A stretch of DNA of 36,631 nt, taken from positions 1-36,631 of the forward strand of contig NZ_LPUY01000056.1 in NCBI RefSeq assembly GCF_001518015.1, given 5' to 3'. Positions 7,528-15,898 of this stretch are shown here, piece after piece (the first letter of the stretch is position 1; every line of letters begins with the position of its first letter). Below the pieces are notes generated by a model. It searched no databases. It was not told where the DNA came from and worked only from the letters and a program-made list of their open reading frames with translations. The DNA is from Tritonibacter horizontis (GTDB taxonomy: Bacteria; Pseudomonadota; Alphaproteobacteria; Rhodobacterales; Rhodobacteraceae). The translations under genes and the position numbers were made by a program.

Positions 7528-8673
7528 TCAACGCTGTGCGGCGATCTCGGCCTCAAAGGCCCAGGCGAGCCAGGGCAGCATTGCCTCGATATCCGAGGTT
7601 TCGACCGTGCCACCGCACCAGATCCGCAGACCGGCGGGCGCGTCACGATAGGCGCCAATGTCCAGCGCGATGCCTTCGGCCTCCAGCCGCTTGGCCACCG
7701 CCTTGGCAAAGCTCGCGCCATCGGCGATCCGCTTGTCGGTGAACTTCAGGCAGACAGAGGTATTGGAGCGTGTCGCCGGATCCGCCGCGAGGTTTTCGAT
7801 CCAGTCATTGGCATAGGTAAAGGCATGGATCGCCTCGGCATTAGCATTGGCGCGACCGATCAGCCCCTGAAGGCCACCGACCGAACGGGCCCAGTCCAGC
7901 GCAAAGAGGTAGTCTTCGACCGCCAGCATGGACGGCGTGTTGATCGTCTCGCCACGGAACACGCCGTCGATCAGCTTGCCCCCTTTGGTCAGGCGGAAGA
8001 TCTTCGGCAGCGGCCATGCCGGGGTGTAGCTTTCCAGACGTTCAACGGCCCGCGGGCTGAGCACGATCATGCCATGCGCCGCCTCGCCGCCCAGCACCTT
8101 CTGCCAGGAGAAGGTGGTCACGTCGAGTTTCTGCCACGGCAGATCCTGGGCAAATGCGGCAGAGGTCGCATCGCAAATGGTCAGCCCGTCGCGGTCATCG
8201 GCGATCCAGTCACCATTGGGGACTTTCACACCGGATGTGGTGCCGTTCCAGGTAAATACCACATCATGCGCGGGGTTCACAGTCGACAGGTCGACAATCT
8301 CGCCATAGTCGGCGGTCTTCACCTCGGCGTCGATTTTCAGCTGCTTCACCACATCGGTGACCCAGCCCGCGCCAAAGCTTTCCCAGGCGATCATCTCGAC
8401 CTTGCGCTCACCGAGAAGGTTCCAGAGCGCCATTTCGACCGCGCCAGTGTCCGACGCCGGCACGATGCCGATCTTGTACTCGGCGGGGATGCCCAGAATC
8501 TCGCGGGTGCCTTCGATGGCGGACAGGAGTTTTTCCTTGCCGACAGCAGCGCGATGGCTGCGACCCAGAGGCGCGCCAGCGAGTTTTGACAGGTCAAATG
8601 TGGGGGGTTTGGCACAGGGGCCAGAAGAAAAACGCGGATTGGCCGGCCGCGTTGCCGGTTGTTCAATAGCCAT
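7528..8673 (-). CDS. serC: Phosphoserine aminotransferase
   Basis: PLP enzyme of 381 residues that turns 3-phosphohydroxypyruvate plus glutamate into O-phosphoserine; the second step of serine synthesis. The PLP lysine is K192 in [13 protein letters not shown], and D168 in ICDATSAAF should contact the pyridine nitrogen. The sequence ([13 protein letters not shown] at the start, SHRAAVGK soon after) is the class-V subtype common in alphaproteobacteria and some archaea rather than the E. coli type. GGAAGGA precedes the ATG at 8673 on the minus strand. The gene heads a serC-serA operon with a structured leader RNA 20 nt before the start codon. serB is divergent 236 bp away. Confidence 0.96.
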   Translation of the reverse strand: MAIEQPATRPANPRFSSGPCAKPPTFDLSKLAGAPLGRSHRAAVGKEKLLSAIEGTREILGIPAEYKIGIVPASDTGAVEMALWNLLGERKVEMIAWESFGAGWVTDVVKQLKIDAEVKTADYGEIVDLSTVNPAHDVVFTWNGTTSGVKVPNGDWIADDRDGLTICDATSAAFAQDLPWQKLDVTTFSWQKVLGGEAAHGMIVLSPRAVERLESYTPAWPLPKIFRLTKGGKLIDGVFRGETINTPSMLAVEDYLFALDWARSVGGLQGLIGRANANAEAIHAFTYANDWIENLAADPATRSNTSVCLKFTDKRIADGASFAKAVAKRLEAEGIALDIGAYRDAPAGLRIWCGGTVETSDIEAMLPWLAWAFEAEIAAQR

Positions 8674-8692
8674 TTATGCTATCCTTCCAGAT

Positions 8693-8745
8693 AAGCGCCC
8701 CTCGTTGGGGAGGGGTGTCCCGCCGACACCGATATGCGGGCGCTT
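8693..8745 (-). promoter_or_regulatory. serC leader RNA: three-way junction (serC motif)
   Basis: On the minus strand, positions 8745-8693 form a closed three-way junction. The outer stem is AAGCGCCC (8745-8738) with GGGCGCTT (8700-8693). Inside, GGTGTC-GGCGG-GACACC makes the second helix and CCTC-CCCAAC-GAGG the third, right next to the outer stem. The ribosome-binding sequence GGAAGGA follows within 5-11 nt. A conserved structured leader called the serC motif has been described upstream of serC in Rhodobacterales; location, gene and compactness fit it, and I assign it from memory of that description. The likely role is control of serC-serA expression. The ligand or mechanism is not known to me. 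Confidence 0.75.
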
Positions 8746-8909
8746 GATTCCGTGCAACTGCAAAAATTGCTCAATTGCGTCGCTTTGGCAAAATAATGCG
8801 ACTCCGTGTGACGCCAATCGGAAACTTTGCCCTGCGTTTCCCTGGCCTCTGGCGCGTCTGACACGCGCCGGTTATGAGAGGGCAACCCGAATGCCACCGG
8901 AGCAACCTC

Positions 8910-9785
8910 ATGTTCGTCGCCACGCTGCTCGTGAATCCTGCCACCCCGACGCTGGAGCCCAGCCTGGTCGAGTCGCTCCGGAATGCCTGGGGCGGCGGCG
9001 AGGCCGACTGGCTGAACCCCGGCATCGCTGCGGAGTTCACGCTGCAAACCCTGCCCGACAACCGCTGGGACGTCTGGGCCGACCTGCAGAAGATGGCCGT
9101 CGATCTGGTGGTGCAACCCGCAGAGGGACGCCGCAAGAAGATGCTGCTGGCGGATATGGATTCCACCATGATCCAGCAGGAATGCATCGACGAGCTGGCT
9201 GATGAGGCCGGCGTCGGTGCCCGGGTCAAGGACATCACCGCCCGTGCGATGAACGGCGAGCTGGATTTTGAGGGCGCGTTGACCGAACGGGTCGGCCTGC
9301 TCAAAGATCTGCCCGAAGCCGTTATCGCGCAGGTTCTGGACACTCGCATCACCTATATGCCCGGCGGCAACACGTTGCTGGCGACGATGAAGGCAAACGG
9401 CGCCTATGCGGCGCTGGTCTCTGGCGGCTTTACCGCCTTTACCACCCGGGTCGCGGCGGTGCTTGGGTTCGATGAACACCGCGCCAATACGCTGATCGTG
9501 GCCGACGGCAAACTGACCGGCGCGGTCAGCCGTCCGATCCTGGGTCGCGCAGCCAAAGTCGAGGCGCTGGAACAGATCACCGCCCGCCTTGGCCTGACAG
9601 ACGCCGATGTTATCGCGGTCGGGGATGGCGCCAATGACCTTGGCATGCTGGGCCGGGCCGGCGCGGGCGTTGCCCTGCACGCCAAACCCACCGTTGCGGC
9701 GGAATGCGACATCCGCATCAACCACGGCGACCTGACGGCGCTGCTTTATGTTCAGGGCTATGGCCGGGACGCGTTCAAAGGATAA
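8910..9785 (+). CDS. serB: Phosphoserine phosphatase
   Basis: HAD-family phosphatase of 291 residues; removes phosphate from O-phosphoserine in the last step of serine synthesis. The nucleophile motif DMDST lies at 82-86, followed by the substrate-binding stretch MIQQECIDELAD. The middle motif SGGFTAF and the metal motif VGDGANDLGML are both present. The N-terminal 75 residues form the poorly conserved regulatory-type region usual in SerB. The ATG at 8910 has GGAG 7 nt upstream; an in-frame ATG at 8874 lacks one. The gene is divergent from serC-serA, so the whole pathway sits at one locus on two transcripts. A TauE-type permease follows 8 nt after the stop and is probably co-transcribed. Confidence 0.96.
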   Translation: MFVATLLVNPATPTLEPSLVESLRNAWGGGEADWLNPGIAAEFTLQTLPDNRWDVWADLQKMAVDLVVQPAEGRRKKMLLADMDSTMIQQECIDELADEAGVGARVKDITARAMNGELDFEGALTERVGLLKDLPEAVIAQVLDTRITYMPGGNTLLATMKANGAYAALVSGGFTAFTTRVAAVLGFDEHRANTLIVADGKLTGAVSRPILGRAAKVEALEQITARLGLTDADVIAVGDGANDLGMLGRAGAGVALHAKPTVAAECDIRINHGDLTALLYVQGYGRDAFKG

Positions 9786-9793
9786 GGCCACAG

Positions 9794-10552
9794 ATGTTCG
9801 AAGTGACTTTCGAGGTCCTGCTGCTGTTGATGCTGGCAGGATTTGCCGCTGGTTTCATCGACGCGGTGGCGGGCGGCGGCGGCCTGATCACCGTGCCGGT
9901 CCTGCTGATTGCCGGTGCCAACCCGGTGACCGCCCTGGCCACCAACAAGATCCAGGGCCTGTTTGGCGCAGCCACCGCGGCGCTCTCTTATGCGCGCGGC
10001 GGCCATGTGGATTTTCGCACCCAATGGGGATCGGCGCTGATCGCCTTTTTCGCCTCCATCGCCGGGGCGCTGCTGGTTTCGGTGCTACCCGTCGATCTGA
10101 TCCGCTATGCGTTGCCGGTGCTGCTGATCGGCATCGCGGTGTTTTTCGCCACCAAGAAAGGGCTGAACGACGTGGACCGCGCCCGGCGGATGTCACCGGC
10201 AGTGTTTGCCGTCACGCTGGTGCCGCTCTGCGCCGCCTATGACGGGCTGCTTGGTCCGGGGGCGGGCAGTTTCTATATGCTCGCCTTTGTCGGGCTGGCC
10301 GGTTACGGCGTGCTGAAAGCCACAGCCCACACCAAACTGCTGAACTTCGCCTCCAACGCCGGGGCGCTCTGTGCCTTTGCCGTGGTGGCGACGCCCTGGT
10401 GGTTTACCGGCCTCGCGATGGGGCTCGCCCAGATTGCCGGTGCGCAGGTCGGGGCCGGTTTGGCTCAAAAGAAGGGCGCAAAGATCATCAAGCCATTGCT
10501 GGTGCTGACCACCATCACGCTGGCGGCAAAACTGATCTGGGACATGACCTGA
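9794..10552 (+). CDS. TauE/SafE-family membrane permease
   Basis: Inner-membrane protein of 252 residues with about eight hydrophobic helices. The family hallmark GFIDAVAGGGGLITVPVLL occupies about residues 16-34, and a second related GPGAGSFY stretch begins the C-terminal half. TauE/SafE (YfcA-type) proteins export sulfite, sulfoacetate or other small organosulfur anions, but members differ and the substrate here is unknown. GGATAAGG lies before the ATG at 9794; a longer frame back to 9704 overlaps serB and is rejected. It follows serB closely. Serine feeds cysteine and sulfur metabolism, which is a possible but unproven reason for the pairing. Confidence 0.88.
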   Translation: MFEVTFEVLLLLMLAGFAAGFIDAVAGGGGLITVPVLLIAGANPVTALATNKIQGLFGAATAALSYARGGHVDFRTQWGSALIAFFASIAGALLVSVLPVDLIRYALPVLLIGIAVFFATKKGLNDVDRARRMSPAVFAVTLVPLCAAYDGLLGPGAGSFYMLAFVGLAGYGVLKATAHTKLLNFASNAGALCAFAVVATPWWFTGLAMGLAQIAGAQVGAGLAQKKGAKIIKPLLVLTTITLAAKLIWDMT

Positions 10553-10642
10553 CCCCCACCCCGTGACTGTTGCTGATTCGACGAAAACCGGCCTACCCTT
10601 CCGGCGACGTCATCAAGAACGCATTCAGTGGGAGGACCTTCA

Positions 10643-10963
10643 TTGCCACAGTTCATTTTCGCCTATCATGGCGGCAAAGCGCCCGAGACCCCCGAAGCAC
10701 AGGAAAAGGACATGGCCGCCTGGATGGGCTGGTTCAACGACATGGGCGATGCGGTCGCCATCCCCGGCAACCCCGTCGGCCTGTCCAAGACGGTCAGCGC
10801 CAGCGGCATCGTCGACAATGGCGGTGCAAACCCGTTGTCCGGGTTCACCGTGGTCGAGACCGCCACCATCGAAGAGGCCTGCGCCCTCGCTCAGGGCTGC
10901 CCGAGCGTTATTGATGGGTCCGGCACCGTCGAAGTGGCCGAAATCATCGAACTCGACATGTAG
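10643..10963 (+). CDS. YCII/YciI-like protein with TTG start
   Basis: A 106-residue cytoplasmic protein resembling the YCII (DGPF-type) alpha-beta barrel family. The typical opening is a beta strand (PQFIFAYHGG), followed by a helix with W residues (MAAWMGWFNDMG) and a C-terminal ALAQGCPSV segment. Family function is largely unknown; some members are proposed small-molecule enzymes. The start is decided by the ribosome-binding site: GGGAGGA (10629-10635) is 7 nt before TTG at 10643, and no ATG is available there. A GTG at 10628 overlaps that site and is less likely. The gene converges with the asparaginase gene 21 nt away. Confidence 0.8.
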   Translation: MPQFIFAYHGGKAPETPEAQEKDMAAWMGWFNDMGDAVAIPGNPVGLSKTVSASGIVDNGGANPLSGFTVVETATIEEACALAQGCPSVIDGSGTVEVAEIIELDM

Positions 10964-10984
10964 ATTTGACGGGGCCGACGCCGA

Positions 10985-12007
10985 TCAGGCGCGGGCCAAC
11001 AGTTCTGCGGCGGGGCGCATCTCGCCGCAGTGGATACCATTCCAGTTGGTGATCGGCGCGTTGAGATAGGCCTTGGCCGACGGGCTGTTCTTGTCGAGCG
11101 CCCCCAGGCGGACCAGCAGCGCGGCAATGGCGCATTCCGCAGCACGCGTCGCCCCATCCACCACCTTGAGGGCAATGCCCAGTTCCTGCTCCGGCAGGAT
11201 GGCGACAAACACGCCCTCGGCACCGGTCTTGACCGCGACCTTGCCGCCCATGTCACGCATCAGCGCCGTACAGGCCCGCCCCTCGCCGGCCACAAGCTCC
11301 GGGTGGGCGGCCATGGCGCTGCGCAGGGCAACAGCGGCCTCATCCTCGCGCCCGCTGCGCCGATGCGCCGAGGCAAAGCGCCCCATGGCGCGGGCCAGTC
11401 CGGTCACCGTGCAGGCAAAGTTGGGCGCCGAACAGCCGTCGATACCATAGGTCGGACTGTCTTCGCCGGTGCTGTCCTCAAACGCAGCGCGACAGGCCTG
11501 CTGCACCGGGTGGTCGCTCTCCACATAGTCCGGCCCGGCCCCGAGATGCTGCGCCAGTGTCAGGAAACCTGCGTGTTTGCCCGAACAATTGTTGTGGATC
11601 TGACAGGGGCTGTCATCCGATTTGATCAGCGCGTGCAGAACCTCGGTGTCGCGGGGCATCTGCGCACCGCAGCGCAAATCCCCTGCGCCCAGATCAAGCT
11701 GGTCGAGCCAGTCCCGGACCCGGTCCACATGGATGCGCGCCGCGTTATGAGACGCACAGGCCAGCGCCAGCTGTTCGCTGGTCAACCCATAGCGCGCAGC
11801 CGCGCCCGAGGTCAGCAACGGCAAGGCCTGCAGCATCTTGCATGAGCTGCGCGGATAGATCAGCGTCGCCGGATCGCCCCAGCCCTGCACCACCTCGCCG
11901 GCGCCATTGCAGACCACCGCATGGCCCAGATGCAAGCTCTCCAGCAGCGTGCCGCGCCAAATCTCGGTCAGGGGGGCGGCGGTGGCAGTCAGGGAGGGCT
12001 GGGACAT
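10985..12007 (-). CDS. L-asparaginase, Rhizobium etli (ReAV) zinc type
   Basis: A 340-residue enzyme expected to hydrolyse L-asparagine to aspartate and ammonia. It belongs to the asparaginase II family (PF06089), which is unrelated to the E. coli type. The serine-lysine dyad SSCK lies at 54-57. The metal-site residues seen in the R. etli inducible enzyme are matched: C141 and K144 in NNCSGKHAGF and C192 in DGCSAPNF. The MDGA-like glycine-rich end and lack of signal peptide suggest a cytoplasmic protein. I start at 12007 (MSQPSL); the frame extends to 12103, but those residues are not family-like and no clear ribosome-binding site favours either start. It is divergent from the IalB gene. No regulator is adjacent. 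Confidence 0.88.
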   Translation of the reverse strand: MSQPSLTATAAPLTEIWRGTLLESLHLGHAVVCNGAGEVVQGWGDPATLIYPRSSCKMLQALPLLTSGAAARYGLTSEQLALACASHNAARIHVDRVRDWLDQLDLGAGDLRCGAQMPRDTEVLHALIKSDDSPCQIHNNCSGKHAGFLTLAQHLGAGPDYVESDHPVQQACRAAFEDSTGEDSPTYGIDGCSAPNFACTVTGLARAMGRFASAHRRSGREDEAAVALRSAMAAHPELVAGEGRACTALMRDMGGKVAVKTGAEGVFVAILPEQELGIALKVVDGATRAAECAIAALLVRLGALDKNSPSAKAYLNAPITNWNGIHCGEMRPAAELLARA

Positions 12008-12102
12008 CAAAAGGCTCGTTCGATCAGGAAAGTTTGCGCCACCAGACATCGGAACGGGTGGGTTTTCAAGGAAAAGGCGGCGAAATCCTGCCAAACTGGA
12101 CA

Positions 12103-12131
12103 TTTGCGCATGGCCCTTGTTTCGCTAATAT
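12103..12131 (+). promoter_or_regulatory. Candidate promoter of the IalB-family gene
   Basis: TTTGCG (12103-12108), a 17-nt spacer and TAATAT (12126-12131). The -10 box is good and the -35 weak. It would give a leader of about 90 nt carrying the three hairpins at 12142-12216. Confidence 0.35.
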
Positions 12132-12141
12132 GCTTGTGTCA

Positions 12142-12216
12142 CGCATCATGAGATGCGGACAAAGACAGTGTACAAAACACTGCGAAGGCCGTGGGACACT
12201 AAAGACAAGAAGTCTT
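12142..12216 (+). promoter_or_regulatory. Leader with three successive hairpins before the IalB gene
   Basis: Three perfect small stems lie in a row: CGCATC-ATGA-GATGCG (12142-12157), CAGTGT-ACAAA-ACACTG (12166-12182) and AAGAC-AAGAA-GTCTT (12202-12216). The last stem ends exactly where the Shine-Dalgarno GGAGG (12217-12221) begins. Stacking on that helix could limit ribosome access, so a translational control role is plausible but unproven. Confidence 0.45.
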
Positions 12217-12229
12217 GGAGGCGGGACGA

Positions 12230-12763
12230 ATGGCATTGAATTTTCGTCGCTTGGCAGGCGCGCTTTTGCTGGTTGGCATGGCCACCTCCGCAGGCGCACA
12301 GCAGGCAACAACCGAAAACCGCGTCGGCGCACATGTGGATTGGAGCGTCTTTGAGGAGACCTCTCCGCGCGAGTGCATCGCGGTATCGGCACCAAAGGAA
12401 ATGGTGAACACACGGGATGGCCGCGTCGTTGCCGTGCGGCGCAGTGAAATCCGCCTGTTTGTGTTCTTCAGGCCCGACAATGAAAACAAGGGCCAGGTTA
12501 CCTTTACCGGCGGCTATCCCTTTGCGCCCGGCTCGACCGTCAACATGACAATCGGCGATGCCGAATTCGAGCTTTTCACCGAGGGCGAATGGGCCTGGCC
12601 GGCCACACCGACCGACGACACGAAAATCATCACCGCCATGAAACGCGGCACCGATGCGGTGCTGACGGCGCGTTCGTCCCGCGGGACGCAAACACAGGAT
12701 ACGTTTTCGCTTCTGGGCTTTACCGCTTCGATCGAAGACGCGGAGAAACGCTGCGCGGGCTGA
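12230..12763 (+). CDS. Invasion-associated locus B (IalB) family periplasmic protein
   Basis: A 177-residue exported protein. The first 23 residues form a clean signal peptide (RR, hydrophobic run ALLLVGMATS, cleavage near AGA-QQ). The mature part matches the IalB family: W near the start, an RECIAVS cysteine, a central basic and aromatic strand (IRLFVFFRP), a GDAEFELFTEG strand, TARSSRGTQTQDTFSLLGF and a final cysteine in KRCAG. The two cysteines probably form a disulfide. IalB was named for erythrocyte invasion in Bartonella, but relatives are widespread in free-living alphaproteobacteria, where the role is unclear. GGAGG (12217-12221) sits 8 nt before the ATG. The gene appears monocistronic, with a strong terminator at 12805. 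Confidence 0.88.
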   Translation: MALNFRRLAGALLLVGMATSAGAQQATTENRVGAHVDWSVFEETSPRECIAVSAPKEMVNTRDGRVVAVRRSEIRLFVFFRPDNENKGQVTFTGGYPFAPGSTVNMTIGDAEFELFTEGEWAWPATPTDDTKIITAMKRGTDAVLTARSSRGTQTQDTFSLLGFTASIEDAEKRCAG

Positions 12764-12804
12764 TCCTGCCGGACAGATCCCTCCTGGCGCGCACCGGGAT
12801 TATC

Positions 12805-12836
12805 AAACGGCGGGGCCTTGGCTGCGCCGTTTTTCT
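12805..12836 (+). terminator. Terminator after the IalB-family gene
   Basis: AAACGGCG (12805-12812) pairs with CGCCGTTT (12825-12832), followed by a T-rich tail (TTTTTCTTT overall). Classic rho-independent form, 41 nt past the stop. Confidence 0.9.
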
Positions 12837-12912
12837 TTGGCACCGGCCGGGTCACGGGCCATGCGGGCCACGCATGCCCGATAGCCGATTCACCGATTTC
12901 CAGAGTTTCCTT

Positions 12913-12940
12913 TTGATCTTGCGCCAATCTCCTATATAGA
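12913..12940 (+). promoter_or_regulatory. Candidate rlmN promoter
   Basis: TTGATC (12913-12918), a 16-nt spacer and TATAGA (12935-12940), about 46 nt before the rlmN ATG. The reading is by eye; TATATA at 12933 is an alternative -10 with a short spacer. Confidence 0.45.
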
Positions 12941-12986
12941 GCCGCATCCACCTGACACTTTTCTCCAAGCCAGCGAGTCCCGTCTC

Positions 12987-14177
12987 ATGACAGCCTCAGC
13001 GCCGATTACCCAAGATGTCCTGACCCTGCCCCGCAAGGTGCCGGAGGGGGACAAGATCAACCTCGTCGGTCTGACGCGGGACCGTATGCGCGAGGTGCTG
13101 ATCGAAAACGGCACGCCGGAAAAACAGGCCAAAATGCGGGTCGGTCAGATCTGGCAATGGATCTATCAATGGGGCGTGCGCGATTTCGCCTCGATGACCA
13201 ACCTTGCCAAGGGCTATCGCGCGCAGCTGGAAGAGCTGTTCGAGATCCGCATCCCCGAGGTGGTGTCCAAGCAGGTGTCGACCGATGGCACCCGCAAGTA
13301 TCTGGTGCGGATCGCCGGCGGTCACGAGGTCGAGGTGGTTTATATCCCCGAAGACGACCGGGGCACGCTGTGCATCTCGTCGCAGGTGGGCTGCACGCTG
13401 ACCTGCACCTTCTGCCACACCGGCACCCAGAAGCTGGTCCGCAACCTGACCCCGGCCGAGATTGTCGGCCAGGTGATGATGGCGCGGGACGATCTGGACG
13501 AATGGCCCACCCCCGGCGCGCCCAAGGACGAAACCCGGCTGCTGTCCAACATCGTCCTGATGGGCATGGGCGAGCCGCTTTATAATTTCGACAACGTGCG
13601 CGATGCGATGAAAATCGCGATGGACCCGGAGGGGATTTCACTCTCCCGCCGGCGCATCACCCTGTCGACCTCTGGCGTGGTGCCCGAAATCGCCCGCACG
13701 GCCCAGGAAATCGGCTGTCTGCTGGCAATTTCCTTCCACGCGACCACGGACGAGGTGCGCGATGTGCTGGTGCCGATCAACAAACGCTGGAACATCGAAA
13801 CGCTGCTGCAGGCGCTGGCTGATTATCCCAAGGTGTCGAACTCCGAGCGGATCACCTTTGAATATGTGATGCTGGACGGGGTGAATGACAGTGACGAGGA
13901 TGCGCACCGGCTGCTTGATCATATCAAGAGCCACAAGATCCCGGCCAAGATCAACCTGATCCCCTTCAACGAATGGCCCGGCGCGCCCTACAAACGATCC
14001 TCGAACAATCGCATCCGCGCCTTTGCCAATATCATCTATCAGGCAGGCTATGCCTCGCCGATCCGCAAGACGCGGGGGGATGACATCATGGCGGCCTGTG
14101 GACAGCTGAAATCCGCAACAGAGCGCGCCCGCAAGAGCCGCCGCCAGATCGAAGCCGAAGCCGGCGTCACCAAGTAA
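12987..14177 (+). CDS. rlmN: 23S rRNA (adenine-2503-C2) methyltransferase
   Basis: Radical-SAM methyltransferase of 396 residues that methylates C2 of A2503 in 23S rRNA and also A37 of some tRNAs, tuning translation accuracy. The iron-sulfur motif CxxxCxxC is C136-C140-C143 in [12 protein letters not shown]. The catalytic methyl-carrying cysteine near the C-terminus is C371 in MAACGQL. Family stretches [13 protein letters not shown] and [14 protein letters not shown] ([10 protein letters not shown]) are present. The length is usual. The ATG at 12987 follows a short untranslated region after a plausible promoter. The gene stands alone and converges on the RTX protease gene. Confidence 0.97.
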   Translation: MTASAPITQDVLTLPRKVPEGDKINLVGLTRDRMREVLIENGTPEKQAKMRVGQIWQWIYQWGVRDFASMTNLAKGYRAQLEELFEIRIPEVVSKQVSTDGTRKYLVRIAGGHEVEVVYIPEDDRGTLCISSQVGCTLTCTFCHTGTQKLVRNLTPAEIVGQVMMARDDLDEWPTPGAPKDETRLLSNIVLMGMGEPLYNFDNVRDAMKIAMDPEGISLSRRRITLSTSGVVPEIARTAQEIGCLLAISFHATTDEVRDVLVPINKRWNIETLLQALADYPKVSNSERITFEYVMLDGVNDSDEDAHRLLDHIKSHKIPAKINLIPFNEWPGAPYKRSSNNRIRAFANIIYQAGYASPIRKTRGDDIMAACGQLKSATERARKSRRQIEAEAGVTK

Positions 14178-14185
14178 CCCACTCA

Positions 14186-14205
14186 GCCCCGGCAATGGCC
14201 GGGGC
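14186..14205. terminator. GC hairpin between rlmN and the RTX protease gene
   Basis: GCCCCGGC-AATG-GCCGGGGC is a perfect 8-bp stem between two convergent stop codons. Neither strand has a U tract, so any termination would be weak or rho-assisted. Confidence 0.45.
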
Positions 14206-14215
14206 GGTGGTGCAA

Positions 14216-15667
14216 TCAGAAGATAAAGTGATCGTCGGTCAAGGTTTTGGTGAAATCCGCCAGCCGGATGTCATAGTCGCTCTCGGATGCGGTGAACGAA
14301 ATCACCGTATGTTTGCGCCCGGTCTCGATGGTCAGATCCTCGATGCTATCAAGGGCGAAATCAAACCACGACACATCGATCACATCCTTGCGCCGGTTGA
14401 AATCCTTGATCACATCGACGCTGTCGAGGTCGGCATAGGTAAAGACAAACCTGTCCGCGCCTGCGCCGCCGAACAGAACATCACGGCCGCGCCCCCCGTA
14501 CAGAGCATCGGCGCCCTTGCCGCCATTCAGCAGGTCATTGCCGCCGTCGCCATACAGCGTGTCCGCGCCGTTTTCACCATACATTTTGTCACGGTGATAG
14601 CCGCCGGTCCCCGCAGAACCGAAATCGCCAAACAAGAGGTCTGATTTGTCCCCGCCAAGCAGACGGTCCCTGCCAGAGCCGCCATAAAGCGTGTCGTCCC
14701 CATTGTCGCCATAGAGCACATCCTGGCCGCCTCCCCCACGGAGGGAATCGCCGCCGCCGCCGCCATGCAGCCAGTTCCGCTCCGACCCGGAATACCCTGA
14801 ACTGCTGGTGCCTGCATAAAGAACGTCGCTGCCAAGGCCGCCGAACAAATGGTCACGACCAAGGCCACCGGTCATCGTGTCATCACCGTTCCCGCCATGA
14901 AGCGTGTCATTTTGGTTTTGGCCGACGATACTGTCTTCTCCGCCCAGACCCTTCATCAGGGATCTGTGGTACGGGGCAAGAATGACGTCATCGCCCTGGG
15001 TCGCGACCACCCGGACATGCCCCGCGGGCATCGCCTCGATCTGCCAGCCGTCAAAATAATCCGCCTTGCCATAGATATGCTGCAGCGCCTGGATATCGAG
15101 CGACTTGAGGGATTGCGAATAGGACGAGCCAGAGGTGTAGGACATCACCGTGTAGTCTTGATGATCCATTGCCGAATCGAGGGTAAAATCGCCGTCGTGC
15201 GGATGCTCCAGACCGACGGCATGGCCGATTTCGTGCAACAAGACCTGAAATTCAAACCGCCCGGGGGAAACGTTATGCCCGACCCCGCCGCTGAGCTCCA
15301 TCACAAGATCGCCCTGATCCGCGGTCGTCGAAAGGACCCATGGATAATGCGCCCACCCGGAATAACCATCGAGGTCATTTGCACCAAAAAGGTTGATCAT
15401 TGCCCGCCCCTCGACCTCGACAAAGGTCAGGCCTGCGGCTGCCGCATATTTCTGGATGGCCAATCTGGCGTAATATTGCTGGGTTGCGCCGAAGGCCAGA
15501 TACCGATCCGCCCCATAGGGATCGCCATTCGGATTGGGCAACTGGAACGTGTCGGGGAAATTGTAGGTAATAATCGCGCCGGTACCAAGGCTCTCGTTCG
15601 CGTTCCACCGCGATGCGTAATATGTCTCGTAGGCAAGAAGCGCCCGGTAATCACTGACAATGGTCAT
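14216..15667 (-). CDS. Serralysin-like M10 metalloprotease with RTX repeats
   Basis: A 483-residue secreted protease. The zinc site HEIGHAVGLEHP lies at 145-156 (ligands H145, H149, H155; base E146) and the Met-turn at M175 in VMSYTSG, both diagnostic of the serralysin/metzincin group. From about residue 240 to 420 there are many glycine-aspartate RTX nonapeptides (GGxGxDxLx type) that bind calcium. The end is the M10 C-terminal module with DRFVFTYADL and VIKDFNRRKDVIDVS. There is no N-terminal signal peptide; RTX proteins leave by a type I (ABC-MFP-TolC) system using the C-terminal signal, here ending TDDHFIF. Only about 25 residues precede the catalytic core, so the usual serralysin propeptide looks short or absent. 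No exporter or inhibitor gene is adjacent. Confidence 0.93.
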   Translation of the reverse strand: MTIVSDYRALLAYETYYASRWNANESLGTGAIITYNFPDTFQLPNPNGDPYGADRYLAFGATQQYYARLAIQKYAAAAGLTFVEVEGRAMINLFGANDLDGYSGWAHYPWVLSTTADQGDLVMELSGGVGHNVSPGRFEFQVLLHEIGHAVGLEHPHDGDFTLDSAMDHQDYTVMSYTSGSSYSQSLKSLDIQALQHIYGKADYFDGWQIEAMPAGHVRVVATQGDDVILAPYHRSLMKGLGGEDSIVGQNQNDTLHGGNGDDTMTGGLGRDHLFGGLGSDVLYAGTSSSGYSGSERNWLHGGGGGDSLRGGGGQDVLYGDNGDDTLYGGSGRDRLLGGDKSDLLFGDFGSAGTGGYHRDKMYGENGADTLYGDGGNDLLNGGKGADALYGGRGRDVLFGGAGADRFVFTYADLDSVDVIKDFNRRKDVIDVSWFDFALDSIEDLTIETGRKHTVISFTASESDYDIRLADFTKTLTDDHFIF

Positions 15668-15765
15668 TCAAAATCCACAGCAAACAGAATTCAACCAGAA
15701 GTATCAACGACGCGCGGAATGCTTGCAACCGTGAAACGAGCACCTCGGCCCGCCACGCCATGTCC

Positions 15766-15791
15766 CGGCGCGCGGCCAAAATCGCGCGCTG
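15766..15791. repeat. Inverted repeat upstream of the protease gene
   Basis: GCGCGCG (15768-15774) and CGCGCGC (15783-15789) flank an 8-nt loop; the outer bases add one wobble and one GC pair. It sits between the divergent protease and 67-residue genes. Simple alternating GC makes a chance origin possible. Confidence 0.35.
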
Positions 15792-15898
15792 CCCCATTCT
15801 TACCCAAATTAAGTAAAATTTGCGCCACGACCCGCCGACAATCTCGGAATCGGAAACAGTGCTCAGAAAGAGCCGCAACAACCACCGAGGGCAGAACA

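Noticed and set aside
5832-7742. 636-codon open frame on the plus strand
   Set aside because: Antisense to serA and part of serC; the product is histidine- and arginine-rich and matches no family.
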